In this document: positions 6,443-12,497 of the stretch, piece by piece
Numbering within the stretch: position 1 is the first letter of the stretch
Layout of the letters: the number at the start of each line of letters is the position of its first letter
Assembly (NCBI GenBank): GCA_040752295.1
Contig: JBFMFE010000323.1
Span: forward strand, 1 to 12,497
DNA: 12,497 bases
Direction: 5' to 3'
From: JBFMFE01 sp040752295
GTDB lineage: Bacteria > UBP15 > UBA6099 > JBFMBQ01
Program-made: the position numbers and the translations under genes
Notes under the pieces: generated by a model
Told to the model about the DNA's origin: nothing
Databases searched by the model: none
What the model saw: the letters and a program-made list of their open reading frames with translations, nothing else

Positions 6443-7573
6443 ATGAAGCCCAAACCGGACTGCATTCACTACGTCGGCGACCGCCCGTGCAGGCATGGAC
6501 GCCTCTGCACCGACTGCGAACACTACGAAACGGCGCGCGAGCGCATTCTCATCATAAAAACCGCCGCCGTCGGCGACGTCCTGCGCACCACCTCTCTCCT
6601 CCCCGCTCTCACAAAGGCTCACCCCGGCGCCGCCGTCGCATGGCTCACGTCGCCCCAGGCGGAACCGCTCCTTCTCAACAACCGTCTCATCTACAGGATA
6701 TACCGTCTCGACCCCTTCGCGCCCACGGCGCTCAAGCCGCAGAAGTTCGACCTTCTGATAAATCTCGACAAGGAACCCGTCCCCTGCGCCCTCGCCTCAA
6801 CGCTCGACGCGCGGCGCAGGGAGGGCGTGCTGATGTCGCCTCATGGAACGCCCGTCCCCGCGAACGACCGCTCCGTCCCTTACTTCGCGCTCGGTCTGTC
6901 CGACGAGTTGAAATTCCGACGCAACACGAAGTCCTACCACCGGCTCATCTGCGAGGCGGTCGGGCTTGAGTACCGCGGAGAGAAACCATCACTTTTCCTC
7001 GACAGGAGCGAATCGGACTACGGCGCGGCGTGGCTCAGGCGCCTCGGCGCGGGCGCCGGCGATACCGTCATCGGAGTGAACACCGGCGCCGGCGAAAGCT
7101 TCGCCCCGAAGATGACGGGCGCCGGCGGACTCGCGAAGCTCATCGTCCGCCTCGCGGAACGGTTTCCCCGTGCGCGGCTGCTCCTCCTCGGCGGACCGCG
7201 GGAGGCGGAGTTGAACGGGAGGCTCGCCCTTACGCTCGACGGTCTCGCCGCCGACGCCGGATGCGGTCACACGCTCCGCGGATTCGCGGGCATAGTCGCA
7301 GGGTGCGACGCCGTCGTCACCGGCGACACGCTCGCCCTCCACGTCGCCGTCGCCCTCGGCGTGCCGGTCGTCGCCCTCTTCGGTCCTACGTGCGAGCAGG
7401 AAATAGACCTGTTCGGCAGGGGTGTGAAGCTGGTTTCTTCCGCCGCGTGCGCGCCGTGCTACAGACGCTCATGCAGCGTCGAACCTTACTGCATGGACCT
7501 CATCCCGGCTGAAAAGATCGCGGACGCCGTGAAAACAGCGCTGAAAAAGAAAAGGGCGAAAAAACCGGAATAA
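6443..7573 (+). CDS. Family-9 glycosyltransferase (heptosyltransferase-like) with N-terminal Cys cluster
   Basis: This 376-residue enzyme of the ADP-heptose:LPS heptosyltransferase family (GT9) transfers a sugar from a nucleotide donor to a cell-surface glycan, normally on the inner face of the cytoplasmic membrane. The N-terminal Rossmann half starts at RILIIKTAAVGDVLRTT (about 34-50). The donor half includes GVNTGAGE, LLLLGGP and the family signature GDTLALHVAVALGVPVVALF. Before the fold lies a Cys cluster, C7-x8-C16-x5-C22-x2-C25, and near the C-terminus there are four more cysteines (CAPCYRRSC and PYCMDL), so metal binding is possible. The ATG at 6443 is chosen over the GTG at 6395 because the GTG lies upstream of the promoter and has no ribosome site. 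The ATG itself also lacks one, consistent with a leaderless mRNA. Acceptor and donor are unknown. Confidence 0.88.
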   Translation: MKPKPDCIHYVGDRPCRHGRLCTDCEHYETARERILIIKTAAVGDVLRTTSLLPALTKAHPGAAVAWLTSPQAEPLLLNNRLIYRIYRLDPFAPTALKPQKFDLLINLDKEPVPCALASTLDARRREGVLMSPHGTPVPANDRSVPYFALGLSDELKFRRNTKSYHRLICEAVGLEYRGEKPSLFLDRSESDYGAAWLRRLGAGAGDTVIGVNTGAGESFAPKMTGAGGLAKLIVRLAERFPRARLLLLGGPREAELNGRLALTLDGLAADAGCGHTLRGFAGIVAGCDAVVTGDTLALHVAVALGVPVVALFGPTCEQEIDLFGRGVKLVSSAACAPCYRRSCSVEPYCMDLIPAEKIADAVKTALKKKRAKKPE

Positions 7574-7574
7574 A

Positions 7575-7724
7575 ATGAAGGAGGGACGTCGTCAGGGCAC
7601 GGCTGAGCGTTCCAGCGCGCTGAAATCGTTGAACGGACGTCTGAAGATGTCAAATAGGAAGCTAATCGAAGCGGCATTGCCGCCCGCAGCGATGAATCAG
7701 ACTCTCGCAGAGGAACCTGAATGA
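7575..7724 (+). pseudogene. 49-codon frame ending in a stub of a DUF1156-type DNA methyltransferase
   Basis: An open frame begins two bases after the glycosyltransferase stop and ends in TGA, overlapping the next start by ATGA (7721-7724). Its second half, from the internal ATG at 7647, reads MSNRKLIEAALPPAAMN. As I recall it, this resembles the opening of DUF1156 adenine-specific DNA methyltransferase-type proteins (LIEvaLPleaIN, normally followed by a region ending in HLWWARRPL). That later conserved region is absent. The first half has no resemblance I recognise. The match is only about 17 residues, so it could be misjudged. If correct, the gene was cut after its first codons and its remains now lead straight into the Schlafen-type gene, possibly serving as a short coupled leader frame. 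Confidence 0.45.
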
Positions 7725-9448
7725 AAATCACTTTCGAACAACTCCAGTCGTGGATAGACGCTCCAAGCGAGGACGAACATCTTGAATTCAAAGAGGCAAA
7801 AAGCCGTTATGGCTTTGAAGAACTCGTGAGGTATTGCGTTGCGCTTGCGAACGAGGGCGGCGGAAGAATGATTCTGGGAGTAACGAATAGCCGGCCACGA
7901 CGTGTCATTGGCAGCAGGGCGTTCAATAACCCGGAACGTATCAGGATGGACTTGTATGAGCGACTCAGGCTGAGGATAGAAGTTGAAGAAGTCCAGCATC
8001 CAGATGGCCCAGTAATTGTCTTCACTGTTCCTCCAAGGCCTCTCGGAACCCCTATACATTACCAGGGCGCCTACTGGATGCGCAGAGGCGAGTCGCTTGT
8101 TCCTATGACTCCCGATCAATTAAGGAGAATCTTCGATGAGGCAGTGCCGGATTATTCTGCCGAGATATGCCGGGCAGCGACCATTAACGATCTCGATCCG
8201 TCCGCAATCGAATACTTCAGAACCAGATGGAGCCGTAAGTCAGGTAACGAAGCTCTGGCGCACATACCGGATGAGCAGCTTCTGAGGGATGCCGAATTGA
8301 TTATTGATAGCGGTGTGACTTACGCTGCTCTTATACTCATGGGAACACGAGTTGTTCTCGGAAGACACATGTCCCATGCAGAAGTAATATTTGAATACCG
8401 TTCCACTGAAGTTTCAGGTCCCGCTCAGCAGCGGTTGGAGTTCAGACAGGGTTTCTTCCTGTTCATTGAAAAGTTGTGGTATGCAATCAACGCAAGAAAT
8501 GACATGCAACATTACCAGGAGGGCCTCTTTGTTTGGGATATCCCGACATTCAATGAGGTTGTAGTTCGTGAGGCCATATTGAACGCAATAAGCCACAGGG
8601 ATTACCGGCTATCCGGCTCCGTGTTCGTCCGGCAGTATCCGCGGAAGATGGAGATCGTGAGCCCCGGCGGGTTACCGGCGGGAATTACGCAGGAGAATAT
8701 CCTGTGGCGGCAGTTGCCACGCAATCGCCGTATTGCCGAAGCCCTTTCAAAATGCGGTCTGGTTGAGCGCTCCGGGCAGGGCATGAATCTCATGTACGAA
8801 CAGTGTGTCAGGGAATCGAAGCCAGGCCCGGACTTCGCTGGAACCGACGATAATCAGGTCTCTATTACTCTCCAGGGAGATGTTCAGGATACCAGATTCC
8901 TGCGCTTCCTGGAACAGGTCGGCAGGAAGACACTGGCTTCGTTCTCAACACCTGACTTCATCGTGCTGGATTACATTCACAAAGAGTCTCCCGTACCCGA
9001 TGAGCACAAGCCGAACCTCCCCAAACTCGCGGAGATGGGAATCATAGAAAGGGTTGGCCGCGGACGGGGTGTGCGTTATATCCTGTCCCGTTCGCTCTAT
9101 GGTTACATCGGCAAGAAGGGCGTATACACCCGCAAGCGCGGCCTCGATAAAGAGACCAATAAGCAGCTTTTACTGAAGCATATAACGGACAATCGTAAGG
9201 ATGGCAGCGCCCTAAGCGAACTTATACAAGTGCTTCCGTCTCTCTCAAGAAGACAGGTTCAGAATTTGATTTACGAGATGCGGGACGAAGGTAAAATTCA
9301 TCTCAAAGGACAAACCAGAGCCGGTCTATGGTACCCCGGTACAGCTCCAATAACATTGCACGGAAATATGAATAAAGGTGCAATAACCGTGCAAAATGAT
9401 GGTGCAATACAATCCAGCGCAACAGGCAAAAATCGGCTTAAACACTAA
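7721..9448 (+). CDS. AlbA_2/Schlafen-type ATP-binding protein
   Basis: This 575-residue protein has an N-terminal AlbA_2 (Schlafen) domain: HLEFKEAK at 20-27 carries the acidic/basic residues of that fold, followed by ALANEGGGRMILGV (41-54). A GHKL-like ATP-binding half of the RecG-C-terminal/HATPase_c_4 type follows (REAILNAISHRDY at 283-295, IVSPGGLPAGIT at 312-323, ERSGQGMNLMYE at 359-370), then winged-helix-like segments near 400-460 and 480-540. Such proteins are annotated as transcription regulators or helicase-related and are common in defence islands; the exact role is unknown. AGAGGA at 7709-7714, 6 bases before the ATG, supports the start. The gene is visibly poorer in GC than its neighbours (23 of 60 bases in 8461-8520, against 45 of 60 in 7141-7200), which suggests transfer. 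The last 35 residues look disordered. Confidence 0.88.
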   Translation: MKITFEQLQSWIDAPSEDEHLEFKEAKSRYGFEELVRYCVALANEGGGRMILGVTNSRPRRVIGSRAFNNPERIRMDLYERLRLRIEVEEVQHPDGPVIVFTVPPRPLGTPIHYQGAYWMRRGESLVPMTPDQLRRIFDEAVPDYSAEICRAATINDLDPSAIEYFRTRWSRKSGNEALAHIPDEQLLRDAELIIDSGVTYAALILMGTRVVLGRHMSHAEVIFEYRSTEVSGPAQQRLEFRQGFFLFIEKLWYAINARNDMQHYQEGLFVWDIPTFNEVVVREAILNAISHRDYRLSGSVFVRQYPRKMEIVSPGGLPAGITQENILWRQLPRNRRIAEALSKCGLVERSGQGMNLMYEQCVRESKPGPDFAGTDDNQVSITLQGDVQDTRFLRFLEQVGRKTLASFSTPDFIVLDYIHKESPVPDEHKPNLPKLAEMGIIERVGRGRGVRYILSRSLYGYIGKKGVYTRKRGLDKETNKQLLLKHITDNRKDGSALSELIQVLPSLSRRQVQNLIYEMRDEGKIHLKGQTRAGLWYPGTAPITLHGNMNKGAITVQNDGAIQSSATGKNRLKH

Positions 9449-9489
9449 CTTTTATGGAATCCCGAAAAGGCGGTTGTGGTTTTTTCGAA

Positions 9490-10485
9490 TTATTCGAGCC
9501 GGCTGGACGATCCGGGTTCGATCAGGGTCCTGTAGTACGTGAACCGCGTCCATTCGGCGAACCCGCAGGAGCGGTACAGATTAAGCGCCGGTTCGTTGAT
9601 CGCCTCGGTGCGGACGAACGCTTCACCGGCTTGCGTCCTGAGCCGCTTCAGCGCGCCGGTCATCAAAAGACCGCCGATGCCCGCGCGCTGGTGTCCGGGT
9701 CTCACGGCGATGAGCTGCACGATTCCCCTTGGCCGTTCGGGGTTGACGACCGATAGCGCGCAGAAGCCCGCGACGGCGCCGTCCCTCTCGGCGACGAGCA
9801 CGTGCTCGCAGAACCGGCAGCACTGCCGCGCCCAGTCTCTGTGAATCCTGTCGGTGCCCCGCGCCGGCAGGCGCGGGTCAACGTTGTACCTGTCGTAAAC
9901 GAACGCCTCCGACGTTATGTCCTCGATCTCGGCGGTCTCGCGCAGCTTCAATCCGCGTATTTTCACGCCCGCGGGCGCGGGGCGCGGCGGCGCCGTCTCG
10001 AGCGAGTGGCGCAGGTTGACCATCCCGGCGATCGGTTCGAACCCGGCTTCCGACGCGGCGCCGGCGCCGGTGTCGTCATCGCCCGAAACCGGGAAAAGGA
10101 TGTATTTTACTCCCTCACCTGCGGAATTCTTTTTCGCGAACTCGAGAACGTCCGTCTTCAGCCGCCTCGCGCCGCTCCCGCCGCCTTCGGCGAACAAAAG
10201 CCTGATCGAGGACATCTTCATTCCGTAAGCTTTCGAATCCCACGTCATGCTTTTCATTATGAGGCAGGCGCTCATGCGGTCATGCTCGAGGAAGACGAAA
10301 ACTCCGCCCCTCGGGCGGCTGAGCAGGCGCTTCAGTTCCTTCTCCGGCTCGAAGGGCAGTATCTCTATCGAGCGGACGTAAGCCCCTAATTCCGTCAGGA
10401 TCGCGGCGCCGTACGGCTCGAGTTCGCCCTCGCGCCGGATTTCGCGGACACGAAAGCCTTCGCCGCCGCCGTGGTTGAAATCCAT
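9490..10485 (-). CDS. GNAT N-acyltransferase, WecD-like two-part architecture
   Basis: This 331-residue protein has a C-terminal GNAT domain: acetyl-CoA loop VRPGHQRAGIGG at 261-272, then TEAINEPALNLYRSCGF at 293-309. An N-terminal half carries WDSKAYG at 82-88. The combination of WDSxxYG, a YNVDPRLPARGTDRIHRDW segment (200-218) and LIAVRPG is reminiscent of dTDP-fucosamine acetyltransferase (WecD/RffC) and related amino-sugar N-acyltransferases, which would fit surface-glycan synthesis. E. coli WecD is shorter, so this is a related, longer family and the substrate is not assured. The start is the ATG at 10485, with AAAGGA (10490-10495) 4 bases before it. The GTG at 10542 overlaps a TATAAT box and is unlikely. 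The gene converges on the Schlafen-type gene with 41 bases between the stops. Confidence 0.82.
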   Translation of the reverse strand: MDFNHGGGEGFRVREIRREGELEPYGAAILTELGAYVRSIEILPFEPEKELKRLLSRPRGGVFVFLEHDRMSACLIMKSMTWDSKAYGMKMSSIRLLFAEGGGSGARRLKTDVLEFAKKNSAGEGVKYILFPVSGDDDTGAGAASEAGFEPIAGMVNLRHSLETAPPRPAPAGVKIRGLKLRETAEIEDITSEAFVYDRYNVDPRLPARGTDRIHRDWARQCCRFCEHVLVAERDGAVAGFCALSVVNPERPRGIVQLIAVRPGHQRAGIGGLLMTGALKRLRTQAGEAFVRTEAINEPALNLYRSCGFAEWTRFTYYRTLIEPGSSSRLE

Positions 10486-10489
10486 ACGT

Positions 10490-10495
10490 TCCTTT
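10490..10495 (-). promoter_or_regulatory. Ribosome site deciding the acyltransferase start
   Basis: AAAGGA lies 4 bases before the ATG at 10485. The upstream in-frame GTG at 10542 has no comparable site. Confidence 0.5.
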
Positions 10496-10533
10496 GTCCC
10501 CGACCTGCCGCTAAAAAATTGATCCTTATACGG

Positions 10534-10539
10534 ATTATA
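10534..10539 (-). promoter_or_regulatory. -10 box of the acyltransferase promoter
   Basis: A perfect TATAAT on the minus strand would start transcription near 10527, about 42 bases before the ATG at 10485. No good -35 element is seen at 16-18 bases, so the promoter is weak or needs an activator. Confidence 0.45.
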
Positions 10540-10662
10540 CACCCGGTGGAGGGCTTCGTAATGGAAACTTTTGGCGGCGTTCCAATGTTCGGGGGCAATT
10601 CCGCAAAAAGGGAATGTGGAATGTCCAATGTCCTATCTGAAATTTAGAAGTAAAACAAAAAT

Positions 10663-10786
10663 GACAGGCTGGAAGCCTGTCCCACTGAAAGGCTGAAAGC
10701 CAGTCCCACTGAAAGGCTGAAAGCTAGTCCCACTGAAAGGCTGGAAGCCTGTCCCACTAAAAGACCGGAAGCTTGTCCCAATTCCT
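10663..10786. repeat. Tandem array of five 24-bp units
   Basis: Units of the form GGCTGGAAGCCTGTCCCACT plus AAA start at 10667, 10691, 10715, 10739 and 10763, exactly 24 bases apart. The fifth is diverged (GACCGGAAGCTTGTCCCA). Each core can fold on itself; the first is a perfect 7-bp hairpin, ACAGGCT-GGA-AGCCTGT (10664-10680). Because 24 is a multiple of three, a minus-strand frame reads a spurious SGTGFQPF octapeptide repeat. This type of palindromic repeat is widespread in Planctomycetes, Verrucomicrobia and related genomes, where it is intergenic; its function is unknown. Confidence 0.9.
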
Positions 10787-10860
10787 TTGAGTGAGGTGTC
10801 CTTTGACGAGGACACCCCGCTCGTGTCCCACTAAAAGACCGGAAGCTTGTCCCAATTCCT
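10750..10860. repeat. Perfect 37-bp direct duplication
   Basis: The 37 bases at 10750-10786 recur without change at 10824-10860, offset by 74 bases. The copy contains the last, diverged unit of the 24-bp array and an ATTCCT tail. The 37 bases between the copies (10787-10823) contain a separate hairpin. Identity over 37 bases indicates a recent duplication or ongoing homogenisation. Confidence 0.9.
10795..10816. repeat. Hairpin between the 37-bp copies
   Basis: GGTGTCC (10795-10801) and GGACACC (10810-10816) form a perfect 7-bp stem with an 8-base loop. It is set exactly between the two 37-bp direct repeats. No T tract follows on either side. Confidence 0.7.
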
Positions 10861-10884
10861 GGCTCCATGGCTGAGCATGGAGCC
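10861..10884. repeat. Perfect 9-bp stem hairpin after the second 37-bp copy
   Basis: GGCTCCATG (10861-10869) and CATGGAGCC (10876-10884) pair perfectly around a 6-base loop. It lies immediately after the second 37-bp copy. It could terminate transcription, but no T run follows on either strand. Confidence 0.7.
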
Positions 10885-10977
10885 GGCATGTGAGAGAAAA
10901 AGATGAATGATGAATGTAGAATTTCCAATGTAGAATTTAGAACGGAATTATTAACTGCTACACTGGACCCGGATTAT

Positions 10978-11097
10978 TCATCCGGGGAAATCGCAATAAC
11001 GCCGAATCTTCTTCGTTATCGGGCTTCCACCGTCGGTCACGTACCTGTCAAGTACGCTCCCGTCCGGTGTCAGCCCTCTGCCTCGAATCTTCAGCAT
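10978..11097 (-). CDS. Possible 39-residue protein inside the fold-back cassette
   Basis: On the minus strand an ATG at 11097 opens a 39-codon frame ending in a TGA within the 13-bp boundary word. The peptide looks protein-like (GRGLTPDGSVLDRYVTDGG, then SPITKKIRRYCDFPG), but I do not recognise it. No ribosome site is evident. The frame is also open for eight codons upstream back to a TGA in the other boundary word, so the whole unit between the repeats is open. It could be a fragment of a repeated mobile or decayed gene, or a frame left open by chance in a structured repeat. Confidence 0.3.
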   Translation of the reverse strand: MLKIRGRGLTPDGSVLDRYVTDGGSPITKKIRRYCDFPG

Positions 11098-11111
11098 TCT
11101 TGCGATTTCTT

Positions 11112-11144
11112 CCCGAATTATTCAAACAGCGTGAATAATTCGGG
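11112..11144. repeat. Perfect 13-bp stem hairpin
   Basis: CCCGAATTATTCA (11112-11124) and TGAATAATTCGGG (11132-11144) are perfect complements around a 7-base loop. It is the strongest hairpin in the window. It lies 67 bases downstream of the phosphodiesterase stop on that gene's strand and could serve as its terminator or as a processing structure, though no U tract follows the stem. Confidence 0.8.
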
Positions 11145-11211
11145 CTGGATATTCATCATTCTACATTTCTTTAATACGGACTTCCGTTCGGTAAATAATT
11201 ACGATTACGTT

Positions 11212-12497
11212 TCAGTCAATATAGCCAAGCCCCCGCAGGCGCCGCTCGAGTTCCCTCTCCTCGTCCGGCGTGAGCGGAGGTTCTTCGGGTTTCCCCGCGG
11301 CGCGCTCAGCCGCCGGGGCGGGCTTTTCGAAGGGCGGTCCCGACGCGGGCGGGTTCGCTTCGAGGAATCCCGGATCGAAGATTTCCGCCATTGGTTTTCC
11401 GTCCATGTTTTCCGGGATTGGCGCGTTAAGCGAGTAGAGGATCGTCGGCGCGGCGTCGTGTATGGGGCGGGGCGCGGTTTCGACGCCCCTCGCGATGCCC
11501 GGACCGGCGGCGATGAAGACCCCGTCGTGATCGTGCGTGCCGGGCGCCTCGGGGAACGCTATGTTTTCGACTATCCGCGCGGAGCCGTGGAACGACCGGG
11601 CGAGCAGCGACGGGTCCGACGTGAACGCGAACACGTCCGGCGCGTCCGCGGCGTGCGCGCTGGAGACCACCTGCTCCCTTTTCAGGACGTCCCTGAAGAC
11701 CCTTTCGCCTGTGTCGGGGATGACCGCGTCTTTGAGCTTCCCGACGAGTTCGTCCACGATGCGGGCGTATTCCGCGCCCGGGGAGACGACGCCTTCCGGC
11801 TCGCGCCCCCTGAGGTTCACGCGAATCCTCATGTCCGGCGTCGCGTACACGGTCGTTTTCTTCCAGTCAATGAGCAGCGCGGCGGCGGCGCTCCTGAAGA
11901 CCTCGGCTCGCGTCTCGGTCATAGGGAAAAGCCGCCGGACGAGAACGGTAATCCTCGCGCGGGAGAGCGCGCCCCTGAGCGCGTTGAGCGCCGCACCCGA
12001 GAGACTTCGCCTGTAGTGCAGGTACCCGTTGCGCCGGAGCCACAGGTTCAGGTTGAACCTCCGTTTGTAAGGGGTGAAGCCGTGGTCCGAGACGATGAAC
12101 GCGCGGACGCCGTTCCCGGCGATGGAGAGCAGTTCTCCGACCGCGCGGTCGAGAAGCTCGTACGTGTGGGGGATTGCGTGCGCGAAACCCGATTCCTTCT
12201 TCCTGGGGTGCATGGGGTGGCTGGGGTCGGTGTCTTCCCAGAACAGGTGCTGAACCCTGTCGAGGATGGTGAAGACGACGATGAAGAGGTCGGGGCTGAA
12301 TTTCCTCAGCAGGTACGCCGCCGCCTTTCTCCGCGCCTCGAGGCAGTTGACGCAGCTTTCCCAGGTGAGGGATTTCTTCCAGGGGTTGGGGGCGACGTCA
12401 ACGTTGTAATCCGGCACGGCGCTCAGGAGTTCGTCCTTCAGTTCCGGCGGCTGGAATGTGTCGTGGAAATCCGCCGGGGCTGGGATTCCGGACACGA
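11212..12497 (-). CDS. Alkaline-phosphatase-superfamily phosphodiesterase, C-terminal part
   Basis: The visible 428 codons run off the right edge; the true start and the nucleophile-bearing N-terminal part lie outside. The frame shows the metal-binding pattern of type I phosphodiesterase/nucleotide pyrophosphatase proteins: ILDRVQHLFW (Asp and His four apart), VSDHGF (Asp-His of the second metal site) and GTHDHDGVFIAAGPG near the C-terminal end. The first residues (VSGIPAP) resemble the internal 'SGxPxP' region of this family, so perhaps 100-150 residues are missing. The tail is a Pro/Ala-rich linker followed by EERELERRLRGLGYID, a short motif often found at the end of sulfatase and phosphodiesterase proteins in PVC-type and other uncultivated bacteria. 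The substrate is unknown; family members cleave nucleotide or phospho-glycan esters. Confidence 0.85.
   Translation of the reverse strand, partial: VSGIPAPADFHDTFQPPELKDELLSAVPDYNVDVAPNPWKKSLTWESCVNCLEARRKAAAYLLRKFSPDLFIVVFTILDRVQHLFWEDTDPSHPMHPRKKESGFAHAIPHTYELLDRAVGELLSIAGNGVRAFIVSDHGFTPYKRRFNLNLWLRRNGYLHYRRSLSGAALNALRGALSRARITVLVRRLFPMTETRAEVFRSAAAALLIDWKKTTVYATPDMRIRVNLRGREPEGVVSPGAEYARIVDELVGKLKDAVIPDTGERVFRDVLKREQVVSSAHAADAPDVFAFTSDPSLLARSFHGSARIVENIAFPEAPGTHDHDGVFIAAGPGIARGVETAPRPIHDAAPTILYSLNAPIPENMDGKPMAEIFDPGFLEANPPASGPPFEKPAPAAERAAGKPEEPPLTPDEERELERRLRGLGYID

Larger units (their letters stand above)
10612..10931. repeat. Pair of 20-bp direct repeats flanking the repeat array
   Basis: GAATGTGGAATGTCCAATGT (10612-10631) and GAATGTAGAATTTCCAATGT (10912-10931) agree at 18 of 20 positions and lie exactly 300 bases apart, one on each side of the 24-bp array. 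Each is followed by an AATTTAGAA word. Related AT-rich words (ATTCATCATTCTACATTTCT) occur inverted near 11152-11171. They could bound a mobile unit or be simple AT-rich intergenic repeats. Confidence 0.5.
10968..11144. repeat. Fold-back intergenic cassette bounded by CCCGRATTATTCA words
   Basis: CCCGGATTATTCA (10968-10980) and CCCGAATTATTCA (11112-11124) agree at 12 of 13 positions as direct repeats 144 bases apart. A third copy is inverted at 11132-11144. Just inside them, GAAATCGCAA (10987-10996) and TTGCGATTTC (11100-11109) are perfect inverted repeats, so the 124-base core can fold back. The interior has smaller stems: ATAACG/CGTTAT at 10996-11001 and 11014-11019, and CGTAC/GTACG at 11040-11044 and 11052-11056. 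This looks like a non-autonomous repeat element or a structured RNA rather than random spacer. Confidence 0.65.

Noticed and set aside
10633..10815. Minus-strand frame with an SGTGFQPF octapeptide repeat
   Set aside because: The periodicity comes from the 24-bp DNA hairpin array. Such GTGFQPV-type frames are common spurious predictions over this repeat type.
10663..10860. CRISPR array
   Set aside because: Units are contiguous with only a short AAA link and no unique spacers of about 30 bases, and no cas genes are present.
10861..10884. Rho-independent terminator at the 9-bp hairpin
   Set aside because: The stem is strong but no T-rich tail follows on either strand, so it is listed only as a hairpin.
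10644..10928. Second minus-strand frame across the repeat array (94 codons)
   Set aside because: It reads the same repeats in another phase, lacks a ribosome site and shows no domain.

Overview
This is a GC-rich window, with reading frames on both strands of nearly every gene. It probably comes from an uncultivated Gram-negative bacterium. Three things suggest this: a family-9 (heptosyltransferase-type) glycosyltransferase, a phosphodiesterase ending in a Leu-Gly-Tyr-Ile-Asp tail, and an intergenic array of 'GGCTGGAAGCCTGTCCCACT' repeats. Repeats of that type are frequent in Planctomycetes, Verrucomicrobia and neighbouring phyla. The phylum cannot be fixed from the sequence alone.

Layout. 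At 1-321 (minus) lies the 5' end of a phospholipase-D/SNF2-type helicase gene, with promoter, ribosome site and 42 codons, broken by a stop. At 322-6262 (minus) lies a compact run, in transcription order: an unrecognised 275-residue protein, a membrane diguanylate cyclase with GAF and GGDEF domains, a 52-residue basic protein, a degenerate phosphohexomutase, an intact phosphohexomutase, and a small beta-carbonic-anhydrase-like protein. The cyclase, small protein and two mutases are joined by three successive ATGA stop/start overlaps, so they are very likely co-translated. The first gene has a near-consensus promoter.

From 6408 transcription turns to the plus strand. A family-9 glycosyltransferase has a promoter placed so that its mRNA would start at the AUG. 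It is followed by an N-terminal stub resembling DUF1156 DNA methyltransferases, which overlaps by ATGA an AlbA_2/Schlafen-type ATP-binding protein. That gene is visibly poorer in GC than its neighbours. The two stubs and the Schlafen-type gene look like remains of a defence island. On the minus strand follows a WecD-like GNAT acetyltransferase (9490-10485). At 10486-11211 there is a gene-poor, repeat-rich stretch: a five-unit 24-bp array, a duplicated 37-bp segment, several perfect hairpins, and a fold-back cassette that may carry a 39-codon frame. The right edge holds the C-terminal part of an alkaline-phosphatase-superfamily phosphodiesterase, truncated by the window.

How the genes may work together: mutases (activated sugar supply), the family-9 transferase and the amino-sugar N-acyltransferase-like protein all fit cell-surface glycan synthesis. 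The diguanylate cyclase fused into the mutase operon would be a natural way to tie that supply to c-di-GMP. This link is inference. The most unusual element is the active mutase paired with a paralogue that has lost its catalytic serine and two metal ligands, with a previously unlisted small protein in front of the pair.
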